The notes under the pieces are model-generated. The model was given only the letters and a program-made list of their open reading frames with translations, made no database searches and was not told the DNA's origin. Source: DAOUJW01 sp034421015 (lineage in GTDB: Bacteria; Chloroflexota; Dehalococcoidia; Lucifugimonadales; UBA2985). From it: DNA of 46,763 nucleotides. The DNA is taken from assembly GCA_034421015.1 (NCBI GenBank), contig DAOUKT010000020.1:1-46763 (forward strand). Direction: 5' to 3'. Of the stretch, positions 14,325-21,782 are shown one piece after another. The translations under genes and the position numbers were made by a program. Each line of letters begins with the position of its first letter. Position 1 is the stretch's first letter.

Positions 14325-16214
14325 ATGACTGAACAGCTGCCCGGAGGCTACACCGGCAGGATTCTACGCGTCGACCTGACAACCGAGAGGGTGTGGGTTG
14401 AGACCATGACCCCGGAGGAGTGCCGCTACTACCTTGGAGCGGCCGGCATCGGGTACAAGATCCTGTGGGACGAGGTGCCGCCCGAGGTCACTTGGGACCA
14501 CCCGGAGAACCGCCTGATCATGGCCTCCGGCCCCCTGGCGGGAACTCCCGTCTGGGGCACAGGCAGCCTGAACGTGGTCACCCGCGGCGCAATGACCAAC
14601 GGCGCGGTGATGACCAACGCCCAGGGCTTCTTCGGCTCCAACCTCAAGTACTGCGGCTACGATGCCCTGGTGCTCCAGGGTCAGGCCAACAGGTGGGTCT
14701 ACGTCTACATCAACGACGACGTTGTGGAGCTTCGGGACGCATCACACCTACTGGGCCAGGACACCTGGGAGATGCAGGACACCCTCCAGTCGGAGCACGG
14801 CCTGAGCGGCCACCAGATGAGCGTCTACGGCATCGGGCCCGCCGGAGAGAAGGTCGTTCGCTTCGCCATCATCGAGGGGGACTACGGCCACGTCGCCAGC
14901 AAGAACGGCTGCGGCGCGGTGATGGGCAAGAAGAACGTGAAGTGCGTGGCGATAGTCCGGGGCACCAAGCCGGTCCGCGTCCACGACACGGCGGGGCTGT
15001 ACCAGATATCGGACATGATAGCCCACGACCTGAAGCAGGGCACGACCTACTACTACGGGACCCTGGGCGGGCCGTCGACGGGCACCCGCTCCGGCACCAG
15101 GCCAACCCTGAACTACACCACCAACATCTACCCCGCGCCCGAGCGCGCCGACGAGTGGGACCCTCCCACATATCGCGAGACCTTCCCGCACCGGGGCCAC
15201 CAGTGCAGCGCGTGCGGCATGAAGGGCCACTGCCACATGATGGTTGTGCCGGAGGGCCCGCGCAAGGGCGAGCTCATAGACGAGCCGGAGGCCGAGGGCA
15301 TCTCAGGCTGCGGCTCCCAGATAGGCGCGGTTGACCCGGTGGAGGTCTCGTGGCTGAACACCCAGGTGGACAAGGCGGGCGTGGACGTCAACGAGTGGGG
15401 CTGGCTGTGCGGCTGGGTGATGGAGTGCTACGAGAAGGGCTACATCACCAGGGAGCAGCTTGGCGGCCTGGAGATAAATTGGGGCGACGTTGAGGCCGCG
15501 GACAAGCTCCTGTGGATGGTCGCCAACAGGGAGGGCTTTGGAGACGTGCTGGCGGAGGGCGTGAAGTACGCGGCGGAGTACGTGGGCGGCGAGGCCTACG
15601 ACTGCGCCATCTTCATCCACAAGGGCGTCAGTCCCCGCAGCCACGACCATCGCGGCCGGTGGATGGAGATGCTGGAGGGCAGCGTCAGCGGCACGTCAAC
15701 CATCGATACGCAGTCCAACGTGCACCCGGAGGAGTTCGGGCTGCCCGCGGCCTTCGATCCCTTCGACCCCAAGATGGTTGGCTATCACCTTGGCTCAATG
15801 GTCGGCAGGCTCCACTTCATCGACTCCCTGGGCATCTGCAAGTTCACGGCCAACACCTACCACGAGTTCATCTGCCAGGCGGTGAGCGCGGCAACGGGCT
15901 GGAACTACACCAAGGAGGAGGCAATGGACTTCTGGAAGCGGTGCGCCGCCATGTTCCGCCTCTTCAACCTGCGCAACGGCATCGGCCCGGAGTCTGAGAA
16001 GCCTTCGGAGCGATACTGGTCCACGCCTGTGGACGGGCCGGCCGCGGGGACGAGCGCCAAGGAGAACTGGGACACGATGGTCGCCGCCTACTACGACACC
16101 GTTGGCCTTGACCGGGCGTCCGGCAGGCCGCTCCCGGAGACCCTGCAGAGGCTGGGCCTGGAGCGCCTCATCCCGGAGGTGTGGGGTGTCGAAGAGGCGA
16201 AGCTGGGGGTGTGA
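14325..16214 (+). CDS. aor: Aldehyde:ferredoxin oxidoreductase, copy 2
   Basis: 629 residues, starting 24 bases after the MoaD-like gene with GGAGGGAGGGCC as the ribosome site. It is collinear with copy 1: GGYTGRILRVDLTTERV, ASGPLAGTPVWGTGSLNVV, AMTNGAVMTNAQGFFGSNL. Candidate cluster ligands are CSACGMKGHC near residue 298 (one residue longer between the second and third Cys than copy 1) and DSLGICKF near 505. Divergence concentrates near residues 230-260 (GTTYYYGTLGGPSTGTRSGT against TSSGLYQYGTLGG in copy 1), which may change substrate range. The two could be isoenzymes or subunits of one complex. Confidence 0.93.
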   Translation: MTEQLPGGYTGRILRVDLTTERVWVETMTPEECRYYLGAAGIGYKILWDEVPPEVTWDHPENRLIMASGPLAGTPVWGTGSLNVVTRGAMTNGAVMTNAQGFFGSNLKYCGYDALVLQGQANRWVYVYINDDVVELRDASHLLGQDTWEMQDTLQSEHGLSGHQMSVYGIGPAGEKVVRFAIIEGDYGHVASKNGCGAVMGKKNVKCVAIVRGTKPVRVHDTAGLYQISDMIAHDLKQGTTYYYGTLGGPSTGTRSGTRPTLNYTTNIYPAPERADEWDPPTYRETFPHRGHQCSACGMKGHCHMMVVPEGPRKGELIDEPEAEGISGCGSQIGAVDPVEVSWLNTQVDKAGVDVNEWGWLCGWVMECYEKGYITREQLGGLEINWGDVEAADKLLWMVANREGFGDVLAEGVKYAAEYVGGEAYDCAIFIHKGVSPRSHDHRGRWMEMLEGSVSGTSTIDTQSNVHPEEFGLPAAFDPFDPKMVGYHLGSMVGRLHFIDSLGICKFTANTYHEFICQAVSAATGWNYTKEEAMDFWKRCAAMFRLFNLRNGIGPESEKPSERYWSTPVDGPAAGTSAKENWDTMVAAYYDTVGLDRASGRPLPETLQRLGLERLIPEVWGVEEAKLGV

Positions 16215-16227
16215 GCCGCCTATTTCC

Positions 16228-16302
16228 GTCATTCCCGTGAAAACGGGAATCCAGGCGGGGCGGGGTCTTGGATTCCGGCTTCCGCCGGAATGACGGGGAA
16301 CA
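16228..16302. repeat. Short palindromic repeat pair downstream of AOR copy 2
   Basis: The hairpin words 'attcccgtgaaaacgggaat' (about 16230) and 'attccggcttccgccggaat' (about 16272) flank 'ccaggcggggcggggtcttgg'. Each can fold to a strong stem. It lies between convergent genes and may serve both as a terminator. The same family recurs across the window. Confidence 0.7.
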
Positions 16303-16322
16303 GCGCTCTACGGAAGGCCAGC

Positions 16323-17048
16323 CTAGATCACCGGCTCCCGCTTGTCCCACTCCCTCCGCAGCGTAAAGCACAGGCGCAGGAATATCAGCGCCTCGCCGGG
16401 GGACGCCTTGGACCTGCCGTTCTGCCTGTCCACGAATGTGATGGGCGTCTCCAGCACGCGAGCGCCCCGGCTCTTGGCCAGTATCTCCAGCAGCAGCTTG
16501 AACCCCTTGGGGTTGAGGTTGGGCAGGAGCGGCTCCATCCACCGTCGGCGGAAGGCCCCGAAGCCGGACGTCAGGTCCCTGACGGACAGACCGACTATCA
16601 TGCGCCCCATGCCGGAGGCCCCGCGGCTCACGGCCTGCCTCCACAGGGGCCAGTTCTCCACGCCGCCGCCCGGAATGTAGCGCGATCCCACAACAATGTC
16701 GGCGTCAGAGAGGGCGCTGAGCATCTTGGGAAGCTCCTCCGGCCTGTGGGACAGGTCGGCGTCCATCATCACCCAGTAGTCGCCCTCGGCCAGGGCAAAG
16801 CCGTCGGCCACCGCCGTGCCCAGGCCCAGCTTGCCCGGACGCTGCAAAAGCCGGATGCGCGGGTCCTCGGACGCAATCTCGCGGACGGCCTCGGCGGTGC
16901 CGTCCGGACTGTTGTCGTCCACAATGATGACCTCGTAGTCCCAGTCGGGGTCCAGGGCCTCGCGGATGCCGTCGTAGAGGGGACGGACGTTGTCCCGCTC
17001 GTTGTAGGTGGGAACGACAATGGTTACCCTCTCGCCGCGTGGGGTCAT
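16323..17048 (-). CDS. Polyprenol-phosphate mannose synthase-like GT2 glycosyltransferase
   Basis: The ATG at 17048 gives 241 residues and is four-base overlapped by the upstream gene's stop. GT-A fold signatures are VTIVVPTYNERDNV at residue 8, VDDNSPDGTAEAV, the metal-binding DAD in VMMDADLSHRPEEL near 95, and FVDRQNGRSKASPGEAL near 210. It most resembles soluble dolichyl/polyprenyl-phosphate mannose synthases (DPM1 type), which transfer mannose from GDP-mannose to lipid phosphate. No membrane anchor segment is evident. The sugar and lipid specificity are inferred from the family only. Confidence 0.88.
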   Translation of the reverse strand: MTPRGERVTIVVPTYNERDNVRPLYDGIREALDPDWDYEVIIVDDNSPDGTAEAVREIASEDPRIRLLQRPGKLGLGTAVADGFALAEGDYWVMMDADLSHRPEELPKMLSALSDADIVVGSRYIPGGGVENWPLWRQAVSRGASGMGRMIVGLSVRDLTSGFGAFRRRWMEPLLPNLNPKGFKLLLEILAKSRGARVLETPITFVDRQNGRSKASPGEALIFLRLCFTLRREWDKREPVI

Positions 17049-17434
17049 GGTCGCTCGCCTCCGTCCACAGGGCAACTCGAAATGCGGTAGCGGTTCCGGG
17101 CGATCCAGTCGTAGACCGCCGCGCCAACGATATGCGCACCCGGCAGCCACATCAGCGGAGCAATAGGGATAAGAGGCGGCAGCTTCAACGCCAGCAGCCG
17201 CATGGCGTAGAACCCTCTGCGAAGGGGGCCTTGGCCGGTATCAAGCCAAGCGTAGCGGTCCAGGTCTTCCCAGGACAGGCCGACCGGCGGCTTTTCGAGG
17301 GTCTGATAGGGAGTCCAGTCTATACTGCGAAAGAGATCCAGCTTTGACAGCCAGCGCCTCGCGCCGCCGCAGAAGCCGCAGCCGCCGTCGTAGTACAGAG
17401 TCCATCTGGAACTGCGACTGGGTTTGCTCAACAT
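17045..17434 (-). CDS. DCC-family (DUF393) thiol-disulfide oxidoreductase-like protein
   Basis: 129 residues. The family motif is seen in LYYDGGCGFCGGARRWL at residues about 13-29 (DxxCxxC). A later segment FYAMRLLALKLPPLIPIAPLMWLPG is hydrophobic and may touch the membrane. DCC proteins are thioredoxin-like in outline, but their substrates are mostly unknown. The stop overlaps the start of the glycosyltransferase gene (ATGA), so they form an operon. Confidence 0.85.
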   Translation of the reverse strand: MLSKPSRSSRWTLYYDGGCGFCGGARRWLSKLDLFRSIDWTPYQTLEKPPVGLSWEDLDRYAWLDTGQGPLRRGFYAMRLLALKLPPLIPIAPLMWLPGAHIVGAAVYDWIARNRYRISSCPVDGGERP

Positions 17435-17446
17435 GGTACTCTTCGA

Positions 17447-17900
17447 CTAGTGGCGATAAGGGGTGGACGCCCGCCCTTCTCTATCACGTGGCTACAACCC
17501 TTCCAAACTTAGGTCACTCTGAATGTCTTTTCGCCTATTGTGGTGGAGAATCTGGTGGTCTTGTCAACAACTTCGGCTATGTAGAGCCCGGGGTGTAGAT
17601 TTATCGTGGTTTCTACGCATACCTCCTCTGCGCCGCAGAAGCGTACAATACCTTGCTGATACCCGACAGCGGTTCTAATCCGGGGATCGTCTTCGGGCTT
17701 CCATAGCAAGACTTCTATCCTTGTGGGCAAGTATGAGACGTCCACAGGTATCGATAGTGTATCTCCACTGTGGATTTCCTCCGGAGCACCGCTTAATTGA
17801 TCTATCAGCGTGCAGCTCGAGAGAAGCACCGTCAAGAGAATTAGGAGGTGCAGTTGCTTCTTAATCGTCCACCTACATTCTATCTCTTTATCGCCACTAG
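17447..17900. repeat. 13-bp inverted repeat flanking the small lipoprotein gene
   Basis: CTAGTGGCGATAA (17447-17459) is perfectly inverted at 17888-17900 (TTATCGCCACTAG). A nine-base part (ATCGCCACT) occurs a third time near 18088. The pair brackets the lipoprotein gene at 17509-17865, and its right arm overlaps the stop codon of the 47-residue membrane protein. Confidence 0.6.
17509..17865 (-). CDS. Small putative lipoprotein, start codon uncertain
   Basis: The secure part begins at a TTG (17835) and encodes 108 residues starting TVLLSSC; the Cys fits a lipobox. That start leaves almost no signal peptide. Reading ten codons further upstream to an ATT (17863-17865) adds IKKQLHLLIL, a proper basic-plus-hydrophobic signal, with AGGTGG just ahead. 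No in-frame ATG or GTG restores it. An ATT start (as used by infC) is therefore plausible, giving 118 residues. The mature part is beta-rich (SIPVDVSYLPTRIEVLLW, FCGAEEVCVETTINL with a likely disulfide). The family is not recognised. Confidence 0.6.
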   Translation of the reverse strand: MKKQLHLLILLTVLLSSCTLIDQLSGAPEEIHSGDTLSIPVDVSYLPTRIEVLLWKPEDDPRIRTAVGYQQGIVRFCGAEEVCVETTINLHPGLYIAEVVDKTTRFSTTIGEKTFRVT

Positions 17901-18040
17901 CCGAACAGTCCCATCAACTGTTCAAATCCCATCTGCCAAATCCCCGTAGCCACACCGAACCACACAAGGAACCCAAACAACAGAATCGCCCCCATCGCTT
18001 TCAACACTTCTTCAATACGCCTTACAGCAGACCTTTGCAT
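17897..18040 (-). CDS. 47-residue single-span membrane protein
   Basis: The ATG at 18040 follows AAGGAGGATAGCC, an excellent ribosome site. The product starts MQRSAVRRIEEVLKAMGAI, followed by one hydrophobic helix (LLFGFLVWFGVATGIW, residues about 20-35) and a short tail MGFEQLMGLFG. A basic N-terminus before the span predicts the N-terminus inside. A promoter (18143-18171) and a leader of about 95 bases with a hairpin precede it. It is too small for most gene callers. Function is unknown; small single-span proteins often tune larger membrane complexes. Confidence 0.72.
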   Translation of the reverse strand: MQRSAVRRIEEVLKAMGAILLFGFLVWFGVATGIWQMGFEQLMGLFG

Positions 18041-18142
18041 GGCTATCCTCCTTCCGCTGCGCTGCCAACATGCTGTTCCGCTACACCATCGCCACTAACA
18101 GAACAGCACCCTCAATATACGCCCTCTGAAGACCTCCGACAT

Positions 18143-18171
18143 ATTATACCCCCTGGGCAAGCCGCGTTGAA
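18143..18171 (-). promoter_or_regulatory. Promoter of the 47-residue membrane protein gene
   Basis: On the minus strand, TTCAAC (18166-18171) and a perfect TATAAT (18143-18148) are 17 bases apart. The leader contains an 8-bp inverted repeat, TGCTGTTC (18071-18078) with GAACAGCA (18101-18108), which could fold in the mRNA or be a binding site. Confidence 0.6.
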
Positions 18172-18184
18172 CAGCGTAGACCCC

Positions 18185-18673
18185 TCATTTTCCGCCGTCC
18201 AGCCGACGCCACCTGCTGACCGGCCGGTACACCAGCCACGCCCTGCCCACAATGGCGCTCCTGGACACGGGGCCGAACGCGCGGCTGTCGGTGCTGAACG
18301 CGGGCGCGTCGCCCAGCAGGAAGAACTCGTCCGGGCCAAGGGGCCACTCTCCGTCAAGGGCAGGGTCGCCGTCGTCAGGGAGGGCCGGGCCCTCCGGCGG
18401 AAGGCCGTTGACCGTGAGCGCGCCGCCGCTGAGAAGCACCGTGTCCCCGGGCGTTCCGACAACCCGCTTGATGATCGACCGCCCGTCGCCCAGGGCCCCG
18501 CGCGCAAGCACAACGTCTCCCCTCTCCGGAGCGGCGCGCCGGTAGGGCAGCCGGTCGAACAGGACGTACTCCCCGGGAGAGAGGGTTGGGTACATGCTCC
18601 ATCCATCGACCACCACCCTGATGGCCGCGAGGAAAGCCAACGCTTTGCGGCCCAGCCCCGTTACGACGAGCAA
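18185..18673 (-). CDS. sodX: Nickel superoxide dismutase maturation protease (S26 signal peptidase type)
   Basis: 162 residues from a TTG at 18673 that follows GGAGGACGCC; an in-frame TGA lies just upstream, so no longer start exists. The catalytic Ser sits in DGWSMYPTL near residue 26 and the general-base Lys in SIIKRVVGTPGD near residue 69. The S26 box near the end is LGDAPAFSTDSRAFGPV. Only a short hydrophobic N-terminus (ALAFLAAIRVVV) is present. It is divergent from the NiSOD gene 83 bases away, the standard arrangement for the peptidase that trims the NiSOD leader to expose His1. That role is inferred from context; general signal peptidase I is the alternative. Confidence 0.85.
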   Translation of the reverse strand: MLVVTGLGRKALAFLAAIRVVVDGWSMYPTLSPGEYVLFDRLPYRRAAPERGDVVLARGALGDGRSIIKRVVGTPGDTVLLSGGALTVNGLPPEGPALPDDGDPALDGEWPLGPDEFFLLGDAPAFSTDSRAFGPVSRSAIVGRAWLVYRPVSRWRRLDGGK

Positions 18674-18756
18674 GGCGTCCTCCGGTCATTATCGCAATTC
18701 AGTCTGAGGTCTGATACACTATACCCAATTCAAGACCAGTTTGTTAGGAGGTAGGT

Positions 18757-19233
18757 ATGTCACTATTCAAGCAGACCTTCAGCTTGCTGAACAGGGCGCT
18801 CCCGACCGAGCGGGGCCATGCCCACTGCGATATCCCCTGCGGGATCTACGACCCCATTGCCGCCAAGATTGCGGCCCAGACCGTGCAGAAAATGGTGCTG
18901 CGGATGCAGGCGCTCCAGCAGGGCGACGATCACGCGGCCTACGCCAACTCAATGGCCCGCTACATAAAGGTCAAGGACGAACACGCCGAGCTATGCAAGC
19001 ACGAGCTGCGAATCCTCTGGGCCGACTATGGCTGGCCCAACCTGCCGGAGGGCTTTGACCTCCACGGCTCCTTCAACGCCGCTCTGAAGCTGGCCGGACG
19101 CTGCCGCCAGACGGTGGACATGGCCGCCTGCGAAGAGCTTGTGGCCGCGGTGGACAACATAGCCACGGCGTTCTGGGCAACCAAGGGCGTCGAGTACAGC
19201 GACCCCAACGCCGCCGCCCGCTACGGGACCTAG
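18757..19233 (+). CDS. sodN: Nickel-containing superoxide dismutase precursor
   Basis: 158 residues with a strong AGGAGGT site. The nickel hook HCDIPCGIYDP is at residues 23-33: His23, Cys24 and Cys28 are the metal ligands after removal of the 22-residue leader (MSLFKQTFSLLNRALPTERG...). The remainder is the usual four-helix bundle (TVQKMVLRMQALQQG, HAELCKHELRILWADYGWP, KLAGRCRQTVDMAACEELVAAV). It disproportionates superoxide to oxygen and peroxide in the cytoplasm. The maturation protease gene is divergent and adjacent. A hairpin terminator follows at 19271. Confidence 0.96.
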   Translation: MSLFKQTFSLLNRALPTERGHAHCDIPCGIYDPIAAKIAAQTVQKMVLRMQALQQGDDHAAYANSMARYIKVKDEHAELCKHELRILWADYGWPNLPEGFDLHGSFNAALKLAGRCRQTVDMAACEELVAAVDNIATAFWATKGVEYSDPNAAARYGT

Positions 19234-19270
19234 AATTCGGTATATCAACAGACCTGAAGAGCAACGCGAG

Positions 19271-19309
19271 GCGAAATCCATCGCTCTTCCGGGGGTGGAT
19301 TTCGCTTTG
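19271..19309 (+). terminator. Intrinsic terminator after sodN
   Basis: The perfect 10-bp stem GCGAAATCCA (19271-19280) / TGGATTTCGC (19296-19305) with a 15-base loop is followed by TTTGT. The T-run is short, so efficiency is uncertain. Confidence 0.6.
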
Positions 19310-19379
19310 TATTGACGCAGCCGGTCTGCGGACGCCATCGGACCCGAAAGCAATCAACCGATAGAGAGGTGCAGATACT

Positions 19380-19907
19380 ATGGACGTGAGAATTCTGATC
19401 TTGTACGACAGCACGGGGCAGCAGGTGCAGGCGCTGGCCGAGGCCGTGAGCGAGGGCGTAAGCAGGATTCAGGGCGCACAGGCTATGGTCATGGACATCG
19501 ACCAGGCCGGGCCGGAGGACCTGCTGGACTGCGACGGCGTAATCCTGGGCTCACCCAACTGGAACGGCATCACGGGACGCCTGAAGTCCTGGCTTGACCA
19601 GATGTCTGACCTGGGGCAGGAGGGCCTGCTGGAGGGCAAGATGGGCGCCGCCTTCACCGCCGGTCGCGGCCGCTCGGCGGGAACGGAGTTCACCCTGCTG
19701 GCGCTGCTCCACTGGCTGCTCTCCTGGGGCTTCATCGTCGTCGGCCTTCCGTGGACTGACCGCATGGTCACGTCCGGCTCCTTCTACGGGGCGACTGTCC
19801 ACGGCAGCGTCACGGGCGACGATCTTGAGCAGGCCAGGTCCCTGGGCAGCCGCACGGCGCAGCTGGCCAACTACCTCAAGGAGGGGGGGATGCAGCCCAA
19901 CTTCTAG
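19380..19907 (+). CDS. Flavodoxin/WrbA-like NAD(P)H-dependent FMN protein
   Basis: 175 residues. A flavodoxin fold begins RILILYDSTGQQVQALAEAV, where the phosphate loop of FMN normally binds. The second FMN loop is GVILGSPNWNGITGRLKSW near residue 55, and FTAGRGRSAGTEFTLLALL near 95 corresponds to the WrbA-type third loop. WrbA-like proteins reduce quinones with NAD(P)H, limiting redox cycling; that would suit a gene next to NiSOD. It could equally be a simple electron-carrier flavodoxin. It may share a transcript with nothing upstream, since a terminator-like stem lies between it and sodN. Confidence 0.82.
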   Translation: MDVRILILYDSTGQQVQALAEAVSEGVSRIQGAQAMVMDIDQAGPEDLLDCDGVILGSPNWNGITGRLKSWLDQMSDLGQEGLLEGKMGAAFTAGRGRSAGTEFTLLALLHWLLSWGFIVVGLPWTDRMVTSGSFYGATVHGSVTGDDLEQARSLGSRTAQLANYLKEGGMQPNF

Positions 19908-19975
19908 GGTCTGCCTCCGAAATATAGCGCTTTCATAGTGGCGTGTGCCGTGGGGCGACACGACCTGAGTTCGGC

Positions 19976-20116
19976 ATGTTCCCAGTGCCCTTGGGAATCG
20001 GTGTCATCCTCATTATCATCGCTGCTGTTATGTGGGAGAAGGCCAAGGAACAGGAGCGGATGGAAGCGGAAGCCAAGCGAGTCCATCAGCGTGCTAAAGG
20101 AGCTATCGTCAACTAA
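19976..20116 (+). CDS. 46-residue membrane protein with charged helical tail
   Basis: The ORF starts MFPVPLGIGVILIIIAAVMW (a single membrane helix, residues about 3-20) and continues as a strongly charged helix (EKAKEQERMEAEAKRV). Composition is protein-like and unlike the flanking frames, but the ribosome site (CTGAGTTCGGC) is weak. A protein of the same design, a span followed by a Glu/Lys/Arg-rich helix, is encoded at 29532-29768. No function is known. Confidence 0.5.
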   Translation: MFPVPLGIGVILIIIAAVMWEKAKEQERMEAEAKRVHQRAKGAIVN

Positions 20117-20164
20117 AGGGCGATACTAGTCCCGTTGGTTGACTGATTGATTGTGAGGTTGTCA

Positions 20165-20521
20165 ATGCTCCAGCAAGAGCAATACAGGACGCAAAGCGAC
20201 ATATTCCTGAGGGACGCTAAGAGGTACCTGGAGGAAGGCAATTTGTACCAAGCCTCTGAGAAGGGGTGGGGCGCGGCGGCCCAGATGGTGAAGGCTGTGG
20301 CCGAGAGACGAGGCTGGGAGCACAATCATCACAATTCTATCGCTGATGCCATTAGCAGGATTCACGCTGAAACAAATGACCCTGAATTTGCAACTTTGTA
20401 CAGTGCAGCAAACAGCCTTCATAGCAACTTCTACGAAGGCAGACTGTCACAAGCGATTGTAGGTCTTCACATAGCTCAGGTGGAGTTGCTGCTGGGCAAG
20501 TTGTCCCGGTTTCTCACATAG
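20165..20521 (+). CDS. PaREP1/HEPN-like small helical protein, copy 2
   Basis: The ATG at 20165 is preferred over upstream starts because the same MLQQEQYR/VLQQEKYR opening and the same leader (tgtgaggttgt) occur at copy 3. 118 residues: QASEKGWGAAAQMVKAVAE, RRGWEHNHHN, LYSAANSLHSNFYEGRLSQA, and LLLGKLSRFL at the end. It is about 75% identical by eye to copy 3. The 3' flank 'aatccccttggccggattggccga' also matches copy 3, so a whole gene cassette was duplicated. HEPN-like folds often act on nucleic acids, but the RxxxxH catalytic motif is not clear here. Confidence 0.78.
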   Translation: MLQQEQYRTQSDIFLRDAKRYLEEGNLYQASEKGWGAAAQMVKAVAERRGWEHNHHNSIADAISRIHAETNDPEFATLYSAANSLHSNFYEGRLSQAIVGLHIAQVELLLGKLSRFLT

Positions 20522-20580
20522 CCCTACTACCAGCCGCTTGCGCCATCAATCCCCTTGGCCGGATTGGCCGATTCCTGCCC

Positions 20581-21366
20581 CTAGCCCCAAAAGGCGTGGA
20601 AGTGGTTCAATGGGCCGTGGCCCCCTCCCATAGGGAATGAGCGGCGGATGGCCTCTGTGACGTAGGCCTTGGCCCGGCCCACCGCCTCCTCGACCTGCAT
20701 TCCGACTGCCAGCCCCGCGGCTATGGCCGACGCGAATGTGCATCCCGTACCGTGGGTGCTCGTCGTCTCAACGCGGGGCGCTGAGAACTCCCTGAAGTCG
20801 CTGCCGTCGTAGAAGACGTCCACGGCGTCGCCCTCAAGGTGGCCGCCCTTCACAACGACGCTCCCGCTGCCCATTGCCACGATGTCCCTCGCCGCCTGCC
20901 GCGCCTGCTCCAGGGTCGAGACCTCGTAGCCCACCAGCACCGACGCCTCCGGCAGGTTGGGCGTCACCACCAGGGCCAGGGGCACAAGGAGCGTTCGCAG
21001 GGCGTCCACGGCCTCCTCCTGCAGCAGAGGGTCGCCACCCTTGGCCACCATCACCGGATCGACCACCAGGTTGGGCAGGCCATGCTCCGTCACCTTGTCC
21101 GCCACGACCCGAACGATGGGGGAGTTGGACAGCATCCCCGTCTTCACGGCGTCCGTCCCGATGTCCGAGACCACGGCGTCGATCTGGGCCGCGACCATGT
21201 CCGGGGTCATCTCCTGGACGCCCGTCACACCCAGGGTGTTCTGGGCAGTTATGGCCGTAAGCGCCGACGTGCCGTAGACGCCCAGGGCGGCAAAGGTCTT
21301 GAGGTCCGCCTGGATTCCTGCGCCTCCGCCGGAGTCGGACCCGGCTATGGTCAACGCTCTCTTCAT
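20581..21366 (-). CDS. thiD: Hydroxymethylpyrimidine/phosphomethylpyrimidine kinase
   Basis: 261 residues, full length. Ribokinase-fold marks are TIAGSDSGGGAGIQADLKTF at residue 6, VYGTSALTAITAQNT, DPVMVAKGGDPLL near 125, and the catalytic anion hole with Asp in STHGTGCTFASAIAAGLA near 210. It phosphorylates HMP and HMP-phosphate for thiamin synthesis in the cytoplasm. It lies downstream of the HMP-type ABC transporter genes on the same strand, 417 bases away across repeats, consistent with pyrimidine salvage. Confidence 0.94.
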   Translation of the reverse strand: MKRALTIAGSDSGGGAGIQADLKTFAALGVYGTSALTAITAQNTLGVTGVQEMTPDMVAAQIDAVVSDIGTDAVKTGMLSNSPIVRVVADKVTEHGLPNLVVDPVMVAKGGDPLLQEEAVDALRTLLVPLALVVTPNLPEASVLVGYEVSTLEQARQAARDIVAMGSGSVVVKGGHLEGDAVDVFYDGSDFREFSAPRVETTSTHGTGCTFASAIAAGLAVGMQVEEAVGRAKAYVTEAIRRSFPMGGGHGPLNHFHAFWG

Positions 21367-21390
21367 AGTGCTGCTCCTGTGCTAATTGTC

Positions 21391-21775
21391 ACTCCCGTCT
21401 GCACGGGAGTCCACGCCCCTCCCCACCTGGATTCCTGCCTTCGCAAGAATGGTCGCGCGCAATTGTCATTCTGAGCGCAGCGAAGAATCCAGGGCATTTC
21501 GTCCAAGGCGCCGCAGCTTTGCAGGCAGAGGCTTTAGATTCCTGCTTTCGCAGACCTTTGCATGACTGCGGCATTGTCCTCAAATGAAGCGTTCCAATTG
21601 TCATTCTGAACCCTTCGGCTACGCTCAGGATAAACTCCGCTTTGCGGAGTGAAGAATCCATAGCCTTTGCCCATAAAGCTGCGAAATATTCAATTAGCCC
21701 CTTTGGATTCTTCGCCTTCGGCTCAGAATGACATTCAACGAAGCCACCGGTCGGGTTACGCAAAGGTCACATGGT
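21391..21775. repeat. Repeat-filled gap with inverted composite element copy C
   Basis: The 416-base gap between thiD and the binding-protein gene is almost entirely repeat. It holds a short hairpin unit at 21391-21456, a partial element from 21463 (tgtcattctgagcgcagcgaag), and a full 135-bp core in inverse orientation at 21599-21733 with TGTCATTCTGA / TCAGAATGACA ends. The outer word 'gcaaaggtc' is at 21759. No coding signal was found. Confidence 0.75.
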
Positions 21776-21782
21776 GCTCCTC

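Noticed and set aside
21391..21775. Repeated short palindromes considered as a CRISPR array
   Set aside because: Units differ in length and sequence, have no uniform spacers, and no cas genes are present.
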